64,000 nucleotides of DNA from Strix aluco (Eukaryota > Chordata > Aves > Strigiformes > Strigidae): positions 79,721,937-79,785,936 of the forward strand of contig NC_133932.1 in assembly GCF_031877795.1 (NCBI RefSeq), given 5' to 3'. Under the pieces are notes generated by a model, which worked only from the letters and a program-made list of their open reading frames with translations, did no database searches and was not told the origin of the DNA. Shown here piece by piece: positions 36,701-49,341 of the stretch. A program made the position numbers and the translations under genes. Each line of letters starts with the position of its first letter. Position 1 is the stretch's first letter.

Positions 36701-39700
36701 CAATGTGCTCCCACAAAGTGGTTGCTGTAGGCCCAGGAATTGAATCACCCCCCAAATGACATTTCACTATAGCATGCTGGAGAGCTTGTAATGCCATGCG
36801 TGTGAGGCACATTCAAGATCTGGCCACAGAGGAAGATCTATAAGCTACAATGACTAGATAGCTACTGTGCAAATAAAAACAGAAATAGCCCATTTCTATA
36901 CCTGGGACATCCTAAACTACCTCTTAGACAAAATGATTTCATCAGATGAATTGTACATCAAGCCCTGAGCCCTCAGTTTGAAGCTTGGATAAGTAGGGAA
37001 GGGAGAGCAACTTCTCTCTCACCTTGTCATAAATCATCAGCAGAAAATGCCACCATGTTCGCTTACTATCATTTCAGCAGTGGGCTAACAAACTGAACAG
37101 TTAGGCCAGGCATCACCACATGCAGGGCTCTGGCACTAAGGCCTTTTTAGTTCTTGGATGATGTATATTCAACAACAGTATAGCCTATGTGTGTTTGTGT
37201 TGACCAATGCATCGACCACCTAATGACATGAAAGGTGTATGTTTTAACTTGCTTTTCTGTTGCTGTCCCCAGCATGGTTCTCCGGTTCTCCTTCAAAGCG
37301 CTTTTTTGTCTTCAGACGTCTGTTCCCTAAAAACATGATGTTTATTATTTCTTAAGACAGGCCATATCAATTACAGTAGTTAAAGAATTCAATTTGCCAT
37401 AGTTTTCCCGGAAACCTCCTTGATATTCATTACCTGCTTGGCAGATTGCATGAATTTGAATGCTGATTTACAGAACAGAGCTTAAAACCAGTGTGATATA
37501 TCTAGCCAGTTGGAGAACAGGACACGAGGTCTCATTTCCAGGTTTATTGAAAGGAAACATTAAATGCTCTGTTTTATTACAGCAGTTCTGATAAGGGCCG
37601 TGTTATGCTAAATGTCGGTTTCTATATTAACCCAAGTATAGGTTTAGGAGGTCCTAAACTTAACATGGCTTCCACTTCTAACAGAACAGAAACTAAAGTA
37701 AGCTATGTAGATTAAAAAAACCTCCACGTTACTTTAACATCCTCTCCTCAACCCCACCTTTTCTACTTCTGACAGTCAAACTCTTCCAAGTCCCACAATT
37801 TTCTCCCCACATAGTCCTCCCAAACACCCTGTCATCAGAGTTATTAGATGCTGGACCTCTCCAAGCAGGAGGTGCAGTGCCATTGCACTGGACCTGCGTG
37901 GCCAAGACCAGCTCTTGACCTGTCTCAGTATCAATGATGGACTTGTGTCCTCCTTCAAAACCATTATTTAGCTGGTGGCTTAGGTACAGCCAGCATCAGG
38001 TTACAGAGCTATGGTCTCTCGTGTGTTTTCTGTGCCTCAGTGGGGACCCAGAGATGGTGACTGCAACAGATGGCTCCATGTAGTAAATTGGCACCTAGGG
38101 TATAGTTTGCAAATATAAGACAAGATGATTCAGATCTTAATGTTTGCTAGGGGAGGGGGAGTCAAGCCTTTTCATATTCAAGCCTATCCTTATGGAAAAG
38201 AATGGTAATATTTTCCCTGCCATTTTTGAGGTCTATCTCCTGTTAGACTGATCCACACGCAGGCCTGGATCTTGTGTTTGATAGTGCTTAAGGCACAGCC
38301 TTGGAGATGGAGTGAGATCTCCGAAACAACGCTGAAGTGTGAGAGCTATGTACCAAATATTGACCTTGAAACAGCAGCACGTGTGTAAGAAAATACGTCT
38401 CTTTGTGCTGGATAATTTATTTGAACTTGACAAACCAAGATTGAAAGTAAGATCCCTGGCAAAAAGAACATAAGGTCAGAATCAAAAACCCCTCTCCACA
38501 TGGAGATGAAGAGGGCAAGCCAAACAAATCCACAGACCTCAGCCGACCACTCTCCCTAGGAAACACAGGGACCCAAAATATTTTGTTGAGATGAGCATCT
38601 AAGAGGCTGTCACCTCCTCCACAGTCGCCCAGCTCAGCTGAAAATGGAGCAGAGAAGGTTGCTTACCTGCTCTTAACCGTCCTCCTCCCCCTTCAGCTTG
38701 ACTCTGCTGTCAACTGAACAGATGGCCAGGCCAGGCTCTTGGGAAGAAAGACCAGTAGGCTCGAACATCCTTGGGCCAGATGGATTTACAACCTACATTT
38801 ATACATTTTAATCTCACTTTCTCCTCCCATTACGTTTGCAAAGAAGAGAGGTGCAGGGCATCCAGACCCACATGCATGAGGTCGGCACCAGAGCACAGGA
38901 AACGATGCACCACAGTTTGGCAGAGATGTCCACTGTGGCTGGGTAGGCACTAAATGCCGAGGTGGAGGGAAGGCAGAGGCTCTGGGCACTGCCCTCTCTT
39001 TGGCATTTCAGACCAGCTGTTTCAGGGCCCAATGTGATGGGTCCCACTGGAGCCCTCTGTGCTCCCCACCAACCTCTAACTTGTCACTGTAAGTGCCACT
39101 CCAGGAGCTGAGTGCCAACTTTTAGGCATTTCAGTGTGAATATCACCAAACCTATTATGTCAGTGGCTGGTAGTTAAGGAAATATTCTGCATTTGACCTG
39201 GCATACTGCCTTGGCATTGGCCTTTCCAGCAGAGGTCTACTCCTCCATGCTTAGGGTACAAGTCTACAGAGACACCAGTGACACATCTCAGTCACACAAC
39301 CACAGCCATCAAAAATCCTACAACTGAAATACTGATTTTCATCTCCCTTACAGGTGAGATTTCATGGAAAAAAAAAAAAAAAAGGTAAAAGAAACTCTGT
39401 GATGACATCTGTCTGAAGAAAGCCTGTGAAGCTTATTGCAACTGAAGGCATTTTGCAAATGCTTTACCTTGTTTCACTTGTGTCAGACAATCCACCAGGG
39501 ACAGGACTTGTTGCCCTTGAGAGGAATGTATCCACCTCTCAGAGGCAGGAGAAGGGATAACCAGAATGGTTTCTCTTGAGCCGGGTGTCACTAAGAAGTC
39601 TGGAGGGCTTAGAGAAACCAAGCGGTGACCCTATTCTCTCACCTGTGGCTGCTCACAGCTGGCGCTGCTGATACCTGCTCAGCTGGTGCCCGGTGGCAGC

Positions 39701-42700
39701 AGCCCCAGTAGGAGGGATCTGCCCAGGTCTGCAGCAGCTCTCCTGGCCCTCCCTCTGCTCTTCTGCTCTTTCCCTCCAGAAAAGTAAGATGTCCTTCCCC
39801 AGCTGGCCTCAGAACTGGTCATCGACCACAGCCGACCTCTCCTCCCACTTGCAATAGGGCTGAAAACATGAGGAAATGAAAGGTGGTGAGCTTGTCTGAA
39901 ATGCTTTCGAGGGTAGTCCCTGGCCTGTGTCACACCTTGGCTTGTGCCTGGGCACCGCGTAAGAGGGTGCTGAGTGGCATGGGCATGGCAGGCAGGATGC
40001 CGGCAAGGACGTGCCATGGGCTTAACCACAGTCCTGGTCTGTGTGGTTCAGCAGCAGAGGTACGGTGTTCACAAGCCATAATCCATATTTATCCACATAA
40101 AGCCCCCACTGCTCAATTATACAGGCTCTACCAGATCCTCAAGAAAAAAAACCAAACCAACTCAACCCCCCCAGACCTTAGGGTTTGTCCACAAGGGAAT
40201 GTGCTTCTGGTATGAATTTTCCCATAACCTTGTGTTGGTGTGGCTATGATGACACCCAGATGGCTTTCTCTGTGACAGGTTAATTAGTCTCCTGCATAAG
40301 ATAGTGGGGCCATGAGCCACCCAAACTGCTGTAACTGTTCCCAAGGGAGTGACACCCCACATGCGATGTCCCACCATGTGCAATGTCCCACCAGCCCACT
40401 GTGTGGCAGAGGGTCTGTTAATGGCTGAGTCTCCTCTGTCTACACAACTGCAAAACATTAGCATTACCCAAACAGAAAAGATAAACTTTGGGAGTTTGCC
40501 AAAGACTTAAACAATTAATAAGCTAAATTTCTTTCCCTCCTCACTGAGTTCCCAGTGTTGTCAGAAGGGCATCAAGGATTTCTCTTTGTTTATTGGAATT
40601 AATTTACTTTTTCCCCCAAATGACAACTGCAGCTTGGTTAAAGCAGTCAGTCTCACACTAATTTATTTGTTCAGTGAGTACCATTCAGCTCTTCACAGAA
40701 GTTACCAAATTAAAAATTGTCAGTTTCTGTAATGGCCTGACCTTTTCAAGCTGAAAAAGTTCAAAGTCTGTCCCACTGGATCTGAAAGGAAAGCTGCCAA
40801 GAGGAGCTGCCCACGCTGGAGCATCAATGTAAATGTTCCAACAGGTAAATAGTCACCCAGAGAGCTTGGGAAAATATCTTGCAAGTTGAGCAAGAAGACA
40901 AGGTGTCATGTGTAGAGTAAATTAAAAAGGAAATACCATTTTAGTGATATATCCTAGGGAAAAGACAGAGCTCAGGTATCTATCTAATCAGACCCAGACA
41001 CTGGAAGTTTATATATTTCCATACTCTGGATTCAAAAAAGGGGAATAACCAAAAATCCAAGCTTGCCTGAACAGAAGCTATTAACTCTTAACCGTCTTTT
41101 GCTTGCTTTTCCTTTTTAGTCAGTGTCCTTACTCATTAGTTATCTTTAGCAAACTTAGGCTTTGGTAACACTCAGAGCCCTCGTGGTACCATCAATCCAA
41201 ATGCACCCTTGGAGACCAGCAGAGTTTGTGCTTGCTGTGGTCTCACTGTAAGATGTTGCTGGAAGAGATACCCCCAGTCTTCCCTTTTCCCCTGTTCCCT
41301 GAGCACCCACAGAGGGAGTGGGGGTCAGCTTGAGCACCCTCCCCAGGTCTTCCACCATTTGCTATCTTCTTGGTGGCCACACGACTGCTGGCTCAGGTGC
41401 AGGGGAGGCTGTGTGTCAGTGCATGCAGGCAGGGAAGAGCAAACCTGGCCTCTCCCCTGGTAGAGGAGATCAAGCATAATATAAAAATTCACCCCAATGC
41501 CCCGATCCTGTTCCACCTGCTACATGAGCAAACCCTACACAGTGCCAGGGCCAGGTCACACAGCCGCTTACACTGGCGCAGGATTAGGGCTGGGTTTTAG
41601 CCAGGCACAGATGCAGAAAATTAATGCAGGGAAGGATGGGGACTAGCTAAAGCATTGTGTTAGGATGCAGACCTTGGGCTGTTTGCTGTCGCTTGCTCTA
41701 ACATGGATTTGCTGGAAGGGTCTGGGATTTTGTTTTTCTGTTTGCAGTCCTCGGAAGCACCATGTGGAACTCCTGCGACTCCCACAAACAGATGACTTCT
41801 GATGTAAACTTACTGACACATTACAGCATATAATTTGTTAATGGTCTTCCCACTAATGATGCAGATTAAAAACAACAGCTGACAAATCCTTGTGCAGAGG
41901 AAAGCTTACAACTCTCGCAAGCCAGCAAGGCACAGAGAGCAAATCTGAGGGAGGAATTTGTGCAACCATTCCTGCTTTTCATATAGTTGCAGCAACAATG
42001 GGGTTAATGCACATGGTTCCTTGGGATTTATATCACATCTTTGATGAGCAGAGAAAAAAGATGGTGTCTCTCTTGCATTTTCTAAGTCCTTGATAAGTTT
42101 CTCAGTGACTAAAGATTTTCTTCTGGCCTCCTGGCATGACAGTTACCACAGAGTTTAAACAGTAATTGCTCCATGGGATGCTCTCTGCATCAACAGAGAG
42201 CAGCTTTGGTCCCTTGGATTTTATTTTTTTTAATCAGAGATTCAACCATTTTACTAATATCTAAGAGGCAAAGTTGAAAGCTACATGACCATGTGCTCTA
42301 ATTACACTATTTCTGATAACAGTGGGGGTCTTCACAGGTTTAAGTATTTGAACAAAGATTTTGGGGGTTTTAACAATTTTTGCCAGAAAAGGGAGGGCAC
42401 TGAGAGGAGAGAATCAGCAGAGAGCTTACTGACTAATTACAGCCTAGAAAATACCGTTCCTGGTCCCTGAGAATACTCTGTTTTGATTACTGCACTTCAA
42501 GACCTTGTCACTAGCTCTACAGACCTATCTGAAAACATTTTTCCAGTGGAATTAGGAAGTCAATAATTGATGTCACCAGGCCTCTGGCAATTCCTGCTGT
42601 CTACCTGGCTTTTCTTCTGCATGTGGTTGAAAGTATTGAGCACAGTTAGCTTTTGCTTGCTGCGAATGTTTTCTTCATGAAGAGTTCGATTTTGCCTGCC

Positions 42701-45229
42701 TCCTACATGTTTGACTTGGTGTCCTGCAAGCACCTTTCAGCTTCCTTCCTCCCTTCCTTGAGTCACTGGAACTTCCTCCCCAAAAGGGGTCCAGACCCGT
42801 TCTGTTCCCTCCATTGGGTCTGCTTTGCTGTGATGAACGTCCAACCAGAAAGTGGGTGGCTTGCAGGGAAGGTCCATCATAATTTCATGCATGTGAATGA
42901 CACATGGCCTAAAGAAGTTTTCAGTGTGCAAAAGAACATGGAAAAACATTCATGTGGTGCACCTTTCTTCCCACCAATGAAGCTGCATGGGGGTAGACAT
43001 TGTCTGATGTGGTCTCAGGAAGTTTTATTTTAATTCTGAGTTTTCAGTGATATATTGGGGTATTCAAGAACCTCCAAGGGACTCCCTTGATGGTTGGTGC
43101 ACAGGCACAACGTGTGTGATTTTCTCCATGCCACATCCCTCAGCTGCTGTACGGAGACCTCCCCATTGGTGGGCAAGAAGGTACTGAGGGTTTCAGGCAA
43201 GTTGTCTCACTCACTGCTAATTAAGAGTCTTGAATTAACTCTCTACTGAGAAGCAAAGTCAGATATATCATTGCAGACCTTAAGACATCTGTCAGCTGAG
43301 GTTCCTTACCTGGGGTTCTGGTAAGAGCCAAGGCAGTGCACTAGATGCCTGAAGCAACCAGCACCCAAAATTCCCACTGGGCAGAAGGACCCCCCTTGAC
43401 CCTCCAACCCCACTCCAGAGTCACCCTATACCCGTGGGCAGGCAGCTTTTTCTCCCTGCTTTAAGAAAGAGTGTATCAATATTCGCTATGTATTTACAGC
43501 CTTGGCGTGGAAATGCATCTCCTCATACTGCTGTATTATTTATAGGCTAGGCTAAACACCGGGATATTGAAGTAAGGCTATGAGACATTTTCAGTTTCAG
43601 AAGCACCTCATAAATAAGAAGTTAAGTCTTATATTTTAAGAAGAAACGTTAAAGTTCTTGTCCTTGAGCCTTACAGGAAAAAGCCGAAGAAAATACACTC
43701 CACAACACTGCCAAAATCTATTAACCTGATTCTTCCCCAGCTCACCTCTGCTGTAAACCACCTTGGTCCTGGGGCTGTCCTGCCACCAGAGGGGAACCAG
43801 GCAGCTGCTCTTTCTGCAGTGAAAAGGGCAAAGGAAGAGGGATGGTTTCACCCAAAAAGTCACCTGAGTCCCTCTGCAACAGCTCCTTCTTCCAACCATC
43901 TCTTGCTCACCTCCATTTCCTGCCGCTCTCCAGTGACTGACCACAAGAAGAAAGATGTCCACCTAGCCTTCAGCTGCTACTTTTCTCCTCCTAATCTGGG
44001 ATTTCTGGGGGACGGGTTTATGATCCCTGTTTTTGCTCATGATGAAGGTTGACTTGCTTCCAACAAGTGAGGAATTGGGGTTATTTACCTCAAAATGGCT
44101 TCAGTATCCTTGAGCACCAACCCTGGGTCAGCTGCATGCTCCTGGAGAAAAAATACCACAGATACAGACTGGGATGTAGCAAGGTATCTTGGCTGATCCC
44201 ACTTGTTATGGCTTCTAGAGTGGGTGCCTCCTCACTCATGTCTCCCTACTGCAGACATCCAGAGAAGTAAACGAGCCTGAAATGTTGCATGCTATTGAAA
44301 TATAAGCATTAAATCACTGTAATTATACCTTTCTGGCAGCTGCTAGGGTGCCAAGTTTGATTTTTGAGCTTCTAAACCAAAACACAATTAATGAGGTTTT
44401 TGCAGAACTAAAAGCACCCCCTCCTCTTCTTGACAATCTCTGCATGTAGCTCAGCCTTGCTTCCTACTGCGTGTAAATAATAATGTGGCTATCAATGCAT
44501 TTTTGCTATAATTTCTAAATGCAGTTGGAGCAAATTAAATCAGAAAAGGAAGTTTATAGCACTTCACATTTTTCCATATATGGTTTCATGCTGTGTTATA
44601 CACAGTGTTCATCACATTCTCCGTACCTTATTTGCTGTGAGATATCTGAAATTCTTTGCCTTATCTTATCTATGATTTAAGATTCTGACCTTTTCAGCTT
44701 TCTGTAATTTCACTGCCAGCTCACTCAATATGCCTTTGTTTATAGCCTTATAGCAGAGAGACCAAGTGAAGACAGGAGCTGCTTATGCACTGGAAAGACA
44801 GAAATTTCTGTTTGCCAAAATTTGCGTGCAAAAGAGGGAAGCAGCGATATAATTTCAAAAGTTTTTAGAGAATCTGAGAATACAGATGAGAAAGGGGATT
44901 AAACACCCTTTCAGTATGACTTTCTGCTAAAGAATGAATGAAAAAGCAATACCTTTCTGTTAATGGCAACCTGTGTGAAAAGCAATTTCAACACTAATAA
45001 AAACTGATTTTTCAGCTCCATGGCAAGAGCAGCAGAATGGCAGCATACATCTAAGCGCTTTCATCAAAATGGTTGGGAAGGCAAATGAAGCCTTTATATC
45101 TGCTACTGGGATGTTATGTCAGCTTGCCTCAAGTTCTGCTCCCCTGCTGCCTAGGCAGGTTGCAGAATGAGCTCTGCGGACACTAATCTGTGCTGGAGAA
45201 TAGCTGCTAAATTATTCAGGGTACTAAAG
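30744..45229. other. Intergenic DNA with weak minus-strand exon-like segments
   Basis: No gene is firmly supported. Three minus-strand segments look coding but lack a consistent splice chain. One is near 31660-31771 (acceptor GGCTCTTCAG, peptide AAAEAAESELLTKQRG). One is near 35490-35679 (acceptor TGCTCTCCAG, peptide LERLEVQQKAIGRLSIFSI). One is near 35840-36010 (peptide SLEFLQLQLRSRYKEQQRLR). They could be upstream exons of the candidate gene at 26.9-30.7 kb. The rest shows no repeat or RNA I can name. Confidence 0.3.
39368..39383. repeat. Poly-A run of 16
   Basis: Sixteen consecutive A bases follow TTCATGG. There is no LINE or processed-gene sequence immediately upstream, so it is a simple homopolymer rather than a retroposon tail. 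Confidence 0.9.
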
Positions 45230-46130
45230 ACAAGGGCTGAGTGTGAATTGCAGAAGACCTTGATGACACGGACTGACGGCAATAAAATGACAGATGAAAT
45301 TCAGCTTAGATAAATTTAAAGTGAGGCACAATGGGGGAAAAAACCCAATCTAACTTCCCAGGCACTGTGCTGAGTTCTGAATTGACTATTGCTATCTGGA
45401 AATAAGATTTTGCCATTAGAATAGATAATTTTATGGAAATGTCATATTTGTGCTCAGAACTGGACAGAAAAATCTAAAACTGAATTCTAGGAAATATTAT
45501 GAAAGGAACAGTAAACAACATAGAAAACATCACGCATATTCACCATACAAATTCTTGGTGTGCTTGTGTATTGAGTACTGTAGGCAGCCCTGGTCCTTCT
45601 ACCTCCAAAGAAAGATGTAGTGGAATGAGAAATGCTGCCGGCAAGCTCAACCAGGATAATCAGAGACATGGATGCTTACTGAACAGTCTTACTCTCTTCT
45701 GCCTGGTATAGACACAGAGGAGAGAAATACAAATGATAGAGAACCGTGAAATCATGAGCTGCATGAAGATGAGCAGGGACCTGTTGTTCGGTATCTCTTC
45801 CAATGTAAGAACTAGGCATGCTTAAATGAAATTAGAAAGTGTCCAACTCAAAACAATCAAAAAGAGGTAGTTTCCTGTTGTGTTCATGAAATTTTCATCA
45901 CAGTTAATCTAAAAGGTGCTTGAAGTTAATACTTAAGTTCAAGGAAGAAAAAAAGCTCATGAAAAGCCCTGTTAAATTCAGAGATGCTAAATTTGGCCAA
46001 GAAGTCCTTGACCTGAAAATGACTGGCAGCTAGGAAACAATTGATCATATATATATATGCATTCCAGCTCTTATAAGAAGCCACTATCAGAGGCAGGATG
46101 CAGGTCTAGTTGGCTCTAGTTCAACTCTTC
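45230..46130 (+). mobile_element. Ancient, highly diverged CR1-type LINE relic
   Basis: The plus strand follows, with many changes, the 3' third of old CR1 subfamilies shared by birds and turtles. Landmarks in order are CAGATGAAATTCAGCTTAGA, TTCTGAATTGACTATTGCTA, TGTATTGAGTACTGTAGGCA, GAAATCATGAGCTGCATGAA, TGTAAGAACTAGGCATGC and GACTGGCAGCTAGGAA. The last is GGCAGGATGCAGGTCTAG near 46100. It lacks the octamer tail of the younger CR1 copies in this window and is far more decayed. An (AT)6 run at 46047-46058 lies inside. Small open frames here are remnants of the reverse-transcriptase end. Confidence 0.7.
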
Positions 46131-49100
46131 CAAAAAACGTTTTTAATGTAAATCTTTATAGCTTTGTTCATAGGATGCTGTTGGCAGAGGGAGATGAGCC
46201 AGGGAAGTTAAGTTAAAGAAGTCACTGTAAGCTTGGGTTCGTCCAGTGGGCATGGCATCAAAGCAGATAGAGTCTACAGATACAATTCATTTGCTTTAGA
46301 TTTCTTCAGTTTACCTCCCTTTGTAGTACACAGAAATAAAAAGGCAGATTAGTATGTCCTGGTTTAGGTAGGTGTTTCAGGAGATGAATCACCCTCTACT
46401 AGTGTCTACATTTCCCAAATCTGTGACCATTATGACTCAACAAGAGTGCATATTTTGCCCAGGAGTACCAGAAATACACATTTCCTACATATTCATTCAC
46501 TCAGATACTTATTCCACTTTGTGATTTATTTAAATAGGTTTGAAGTGGCATAAACAATGTTGACTGATAAATTCTGCTTGGAGTTTATAAATAAAGATGC
46601 TTCTTTAAAACAAAATCTGGCAAAGACAAGCCTCGTTCAGAGTCAGGAGAAGTTTAAATTCAGCCCATGATCTGCTGAGCTAGCTGCCCAGTTGATCCAA
46701 ATAGAAGACGAAACATCCCATGATTGTTTATCTAAACCTTTCATAATCTGCAATTCATTTATTTGACATTTAATTCCCACAAACATACAGCTGAGTAAAC
46801 CTATGGTTGTGCAATTTAGATGGTCATTGCTGAGGCCACATGCCAAAGTCTTGGTCACCACATGACTCACTACAACTTGGGTGGCTGTAGTTCCCATTTA
46901 ACCCAACTGTTCTTGTTTTCTTTGTGTGGACAGCAGGAGGCTTGGAGGGGGCAAGGGTATCCCTATGCTCCCCCAGTATTGAGCTGGGAGCCAGAAACTG
47001 AGAAGAGCTCCCAGTTCATGAATAGCCACAGGAACTAAGCGCTTGTGAGAGCATATGAGAAGTCAAAGGGACTCACAAAGTGAGGAAGAGAAAGCAAGGA
47101 AAGCTGTGAGACCAGATAAGGTCCGAAGAAGCTACCTTGAGATAGGGACTTGCTCCATGGTTCATAAAAGCAGCCTGATCCAGAGGAAAGGATTCGCTAG
47201 AAGAAGCATTGGTCCCCAACAGGGCATTGACACAAATTCCTACAGCATGGCCAAGAATGGTGGGGGACTGAGGAAGGGATTTAGTATTTCTTATCCTATC
47301 TTCATCTCTGAAATGAGTACTGTCTTAGAAATGTTCTGTGTAACCATTTGCTACCACCAGCCAGCATTTAAAAAGAGCAGAGAGACAACAGAAAACTCAT
47401 AAGGCTCTGTCTCATGGATGGATGCTCTCAAGCTAGCAAGTCATTGCCACACTTTTGGCAGTACTGCAGATAATGAAAAGCTCCTGCTCTCAGCAGTTTT
47501 TGCTGGATGGAGGACCATTTCTCTGCATCCGGTCCTTACATTAAAATATCCCCCAAATCAAAGGCAGATGCATGGCTGGGGTCTCTCTGACTGGGAATCC
47601 AAAGCATATGGGTCTAGCATGTAGGAATCAATCCAAACTGTATGCAAGTGGCCAGCAGTGGCATTTTGACAGACACCATGTATACGTGTGGGCATGCAGA
47701 CACAAGCATACACACACACATATTAACCCCACCACTGCCCAGGACAATACCTGGAGCTGGACAGCATTAAAGTCTTCCAAAACATTCATGCTTCCTTGGC
47801 AGTGTTTATTTTCACATGATCTCTTTGCTGAAACCCTGTCCTGACTGGATAACCATGCATCCGCAGGCCAGTCAGATTGCAATGTTAATTACAGTAATGA
47901 TGAAGTTTTATTTTGGTCTGCTGCTGATGGATTTCACCTAGGGTTGTTTTGTTTTTCCTATTTAACATCCAGCCATTTATTAGATTGCATATTCCTGCAT
48001 CCTGTTAGTCAGAAACATTTTCACTTCCATGTCTGTGACACTGTCATCACTGCTTGTCATAAACATCACCAGTCCCAGATTTCCAGTCTCACAGTTGAAG
48101 CAGCAAACCTGACACTAAACTTGACGTAGACAAAGGGAGAGATCACTTGGCCTCTGTGTGTCTGTGTGGCAATAGAGGGGTGCTTGTTTTGTCACTTGGA
48201 TGTCACACCATGGAAGTGAAATCCCAGAGGGACTGCTGGGTGACCTTGCTTGGTTTTGGCAGAGCACGGGTAGTCTCATATGATCTTGCAGACCCTGCCT
48301 CAATATGTTGGGCCTGAGGATACATTAAATACTCAGTATAAAGTTTTCTGAGTAAGACAGAAGTCCACCAAAATTGACTGCCAATTATTTCCTTGAAATT
48401 TGCATAGCTAAGTAGATTTTTCAGGGGATCTTCACATTCACTCTTGCCTTTTCCAGTGGGTGCTCTTTGGCTCTCTGATGCTTGCACACCCCTCCACTTG
48501 TCTCCTATTTCTTTGCTACCTCACTCATTACAGTGGTTTCGATCATCATCTTTGTACAGAGGATCTCCTGATCAGCTCGTTCAGTCCTTAATTCTCTCCC
48601 TCTAGTCTTTGTTGAATCTTTAAATTATCTAGACCTATCCACTTGGAAGCCTTACTTCCATTTCCAGTGCAGTCTTTCCAAAAGTGAAGTGTTGCCCCCT
48701 CATCCTCTTTCATGCCTGAGGATTTACCTCCTCTAAAGTACATTTGGGGATTGTTTCCCCCTGTTTATGAACAGAGAGGGGAATGAGACATTTCTGGGGT
48801 GAGAATCTTCTTACACCATTTTAAATGTTTAAAGCAGACCAGATCTTCAGGCCCTGAAAGTGCATTTGCCTCCATTGCCCGTAAGGAGATCCCCCAGGGG
48901 TTGCATGAGGAGGTTGGCTGCCAGCTGACCTCTACTTACGTTCCACAGAGAAGTGGTGAGCTGCTTACCCAGTGGACAAACTCCTGCAGTAGCCCCTTTG
49001 TCTGAGTAGGACAGGCCTTATTCTCACCATTACACGTTTTCAACACTATGGGCTTTTACAGGACAGTTTTATAAGTCACTGACTTACCTTCATATTGTCT

Positions 49101-49341
49101 AATCTCACAGAATTGTAGGGGCATATTCATAAATTTCTTAGGAAATGCTGAAAGGTGTCACACCTTGCATAGCCTCTGTAAGTAAAATACAAATAAATGA
49201 ATGAAACCTTAAAAATCAGAGCCTTTCTCCAGCAATACATAATACAGTCCAGCAATGTTCAGTCTCGCTCTTGCTTTGAACTGTGGCATAAACTGCACAT
49301 TACAGTACAATTTTCTGATGTAATTTATTGAATGTAACCAT
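46131..49341. other. Intergenic DNA with one exon-like minus-strand frame
   Basis: The minus-strand frame at 48487-48203 (94 codons) has natural composition (DPLKNLLSYANFKEIIGSQF, then RKLYTEYLMYPQAQHIE). It has an internal acceptor CTTCTGTCTTACTCAG and possible donors AAG|GTCACC or ATG|GTGTGA, but no good 5' boundary. A plus-strand frame of 115 codons (47055-47402) has a basic N-terminal half and no other support. A short (CA)n run lies at about 47709-47721. Nothing else was recognised. Confidence 0.3.

Noticed and set aside
42653-43033. 126-codon plus-strand frame starting with ATG
   Set aside because: No family recognised, no splice-site or repeat context, and aromatic/Cys-rich composition typical of a random frame.
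45487-45711. Opposing short frames at 45.5-45.7 kb
   Set aside because: They fall within the ancient CR1 relic.
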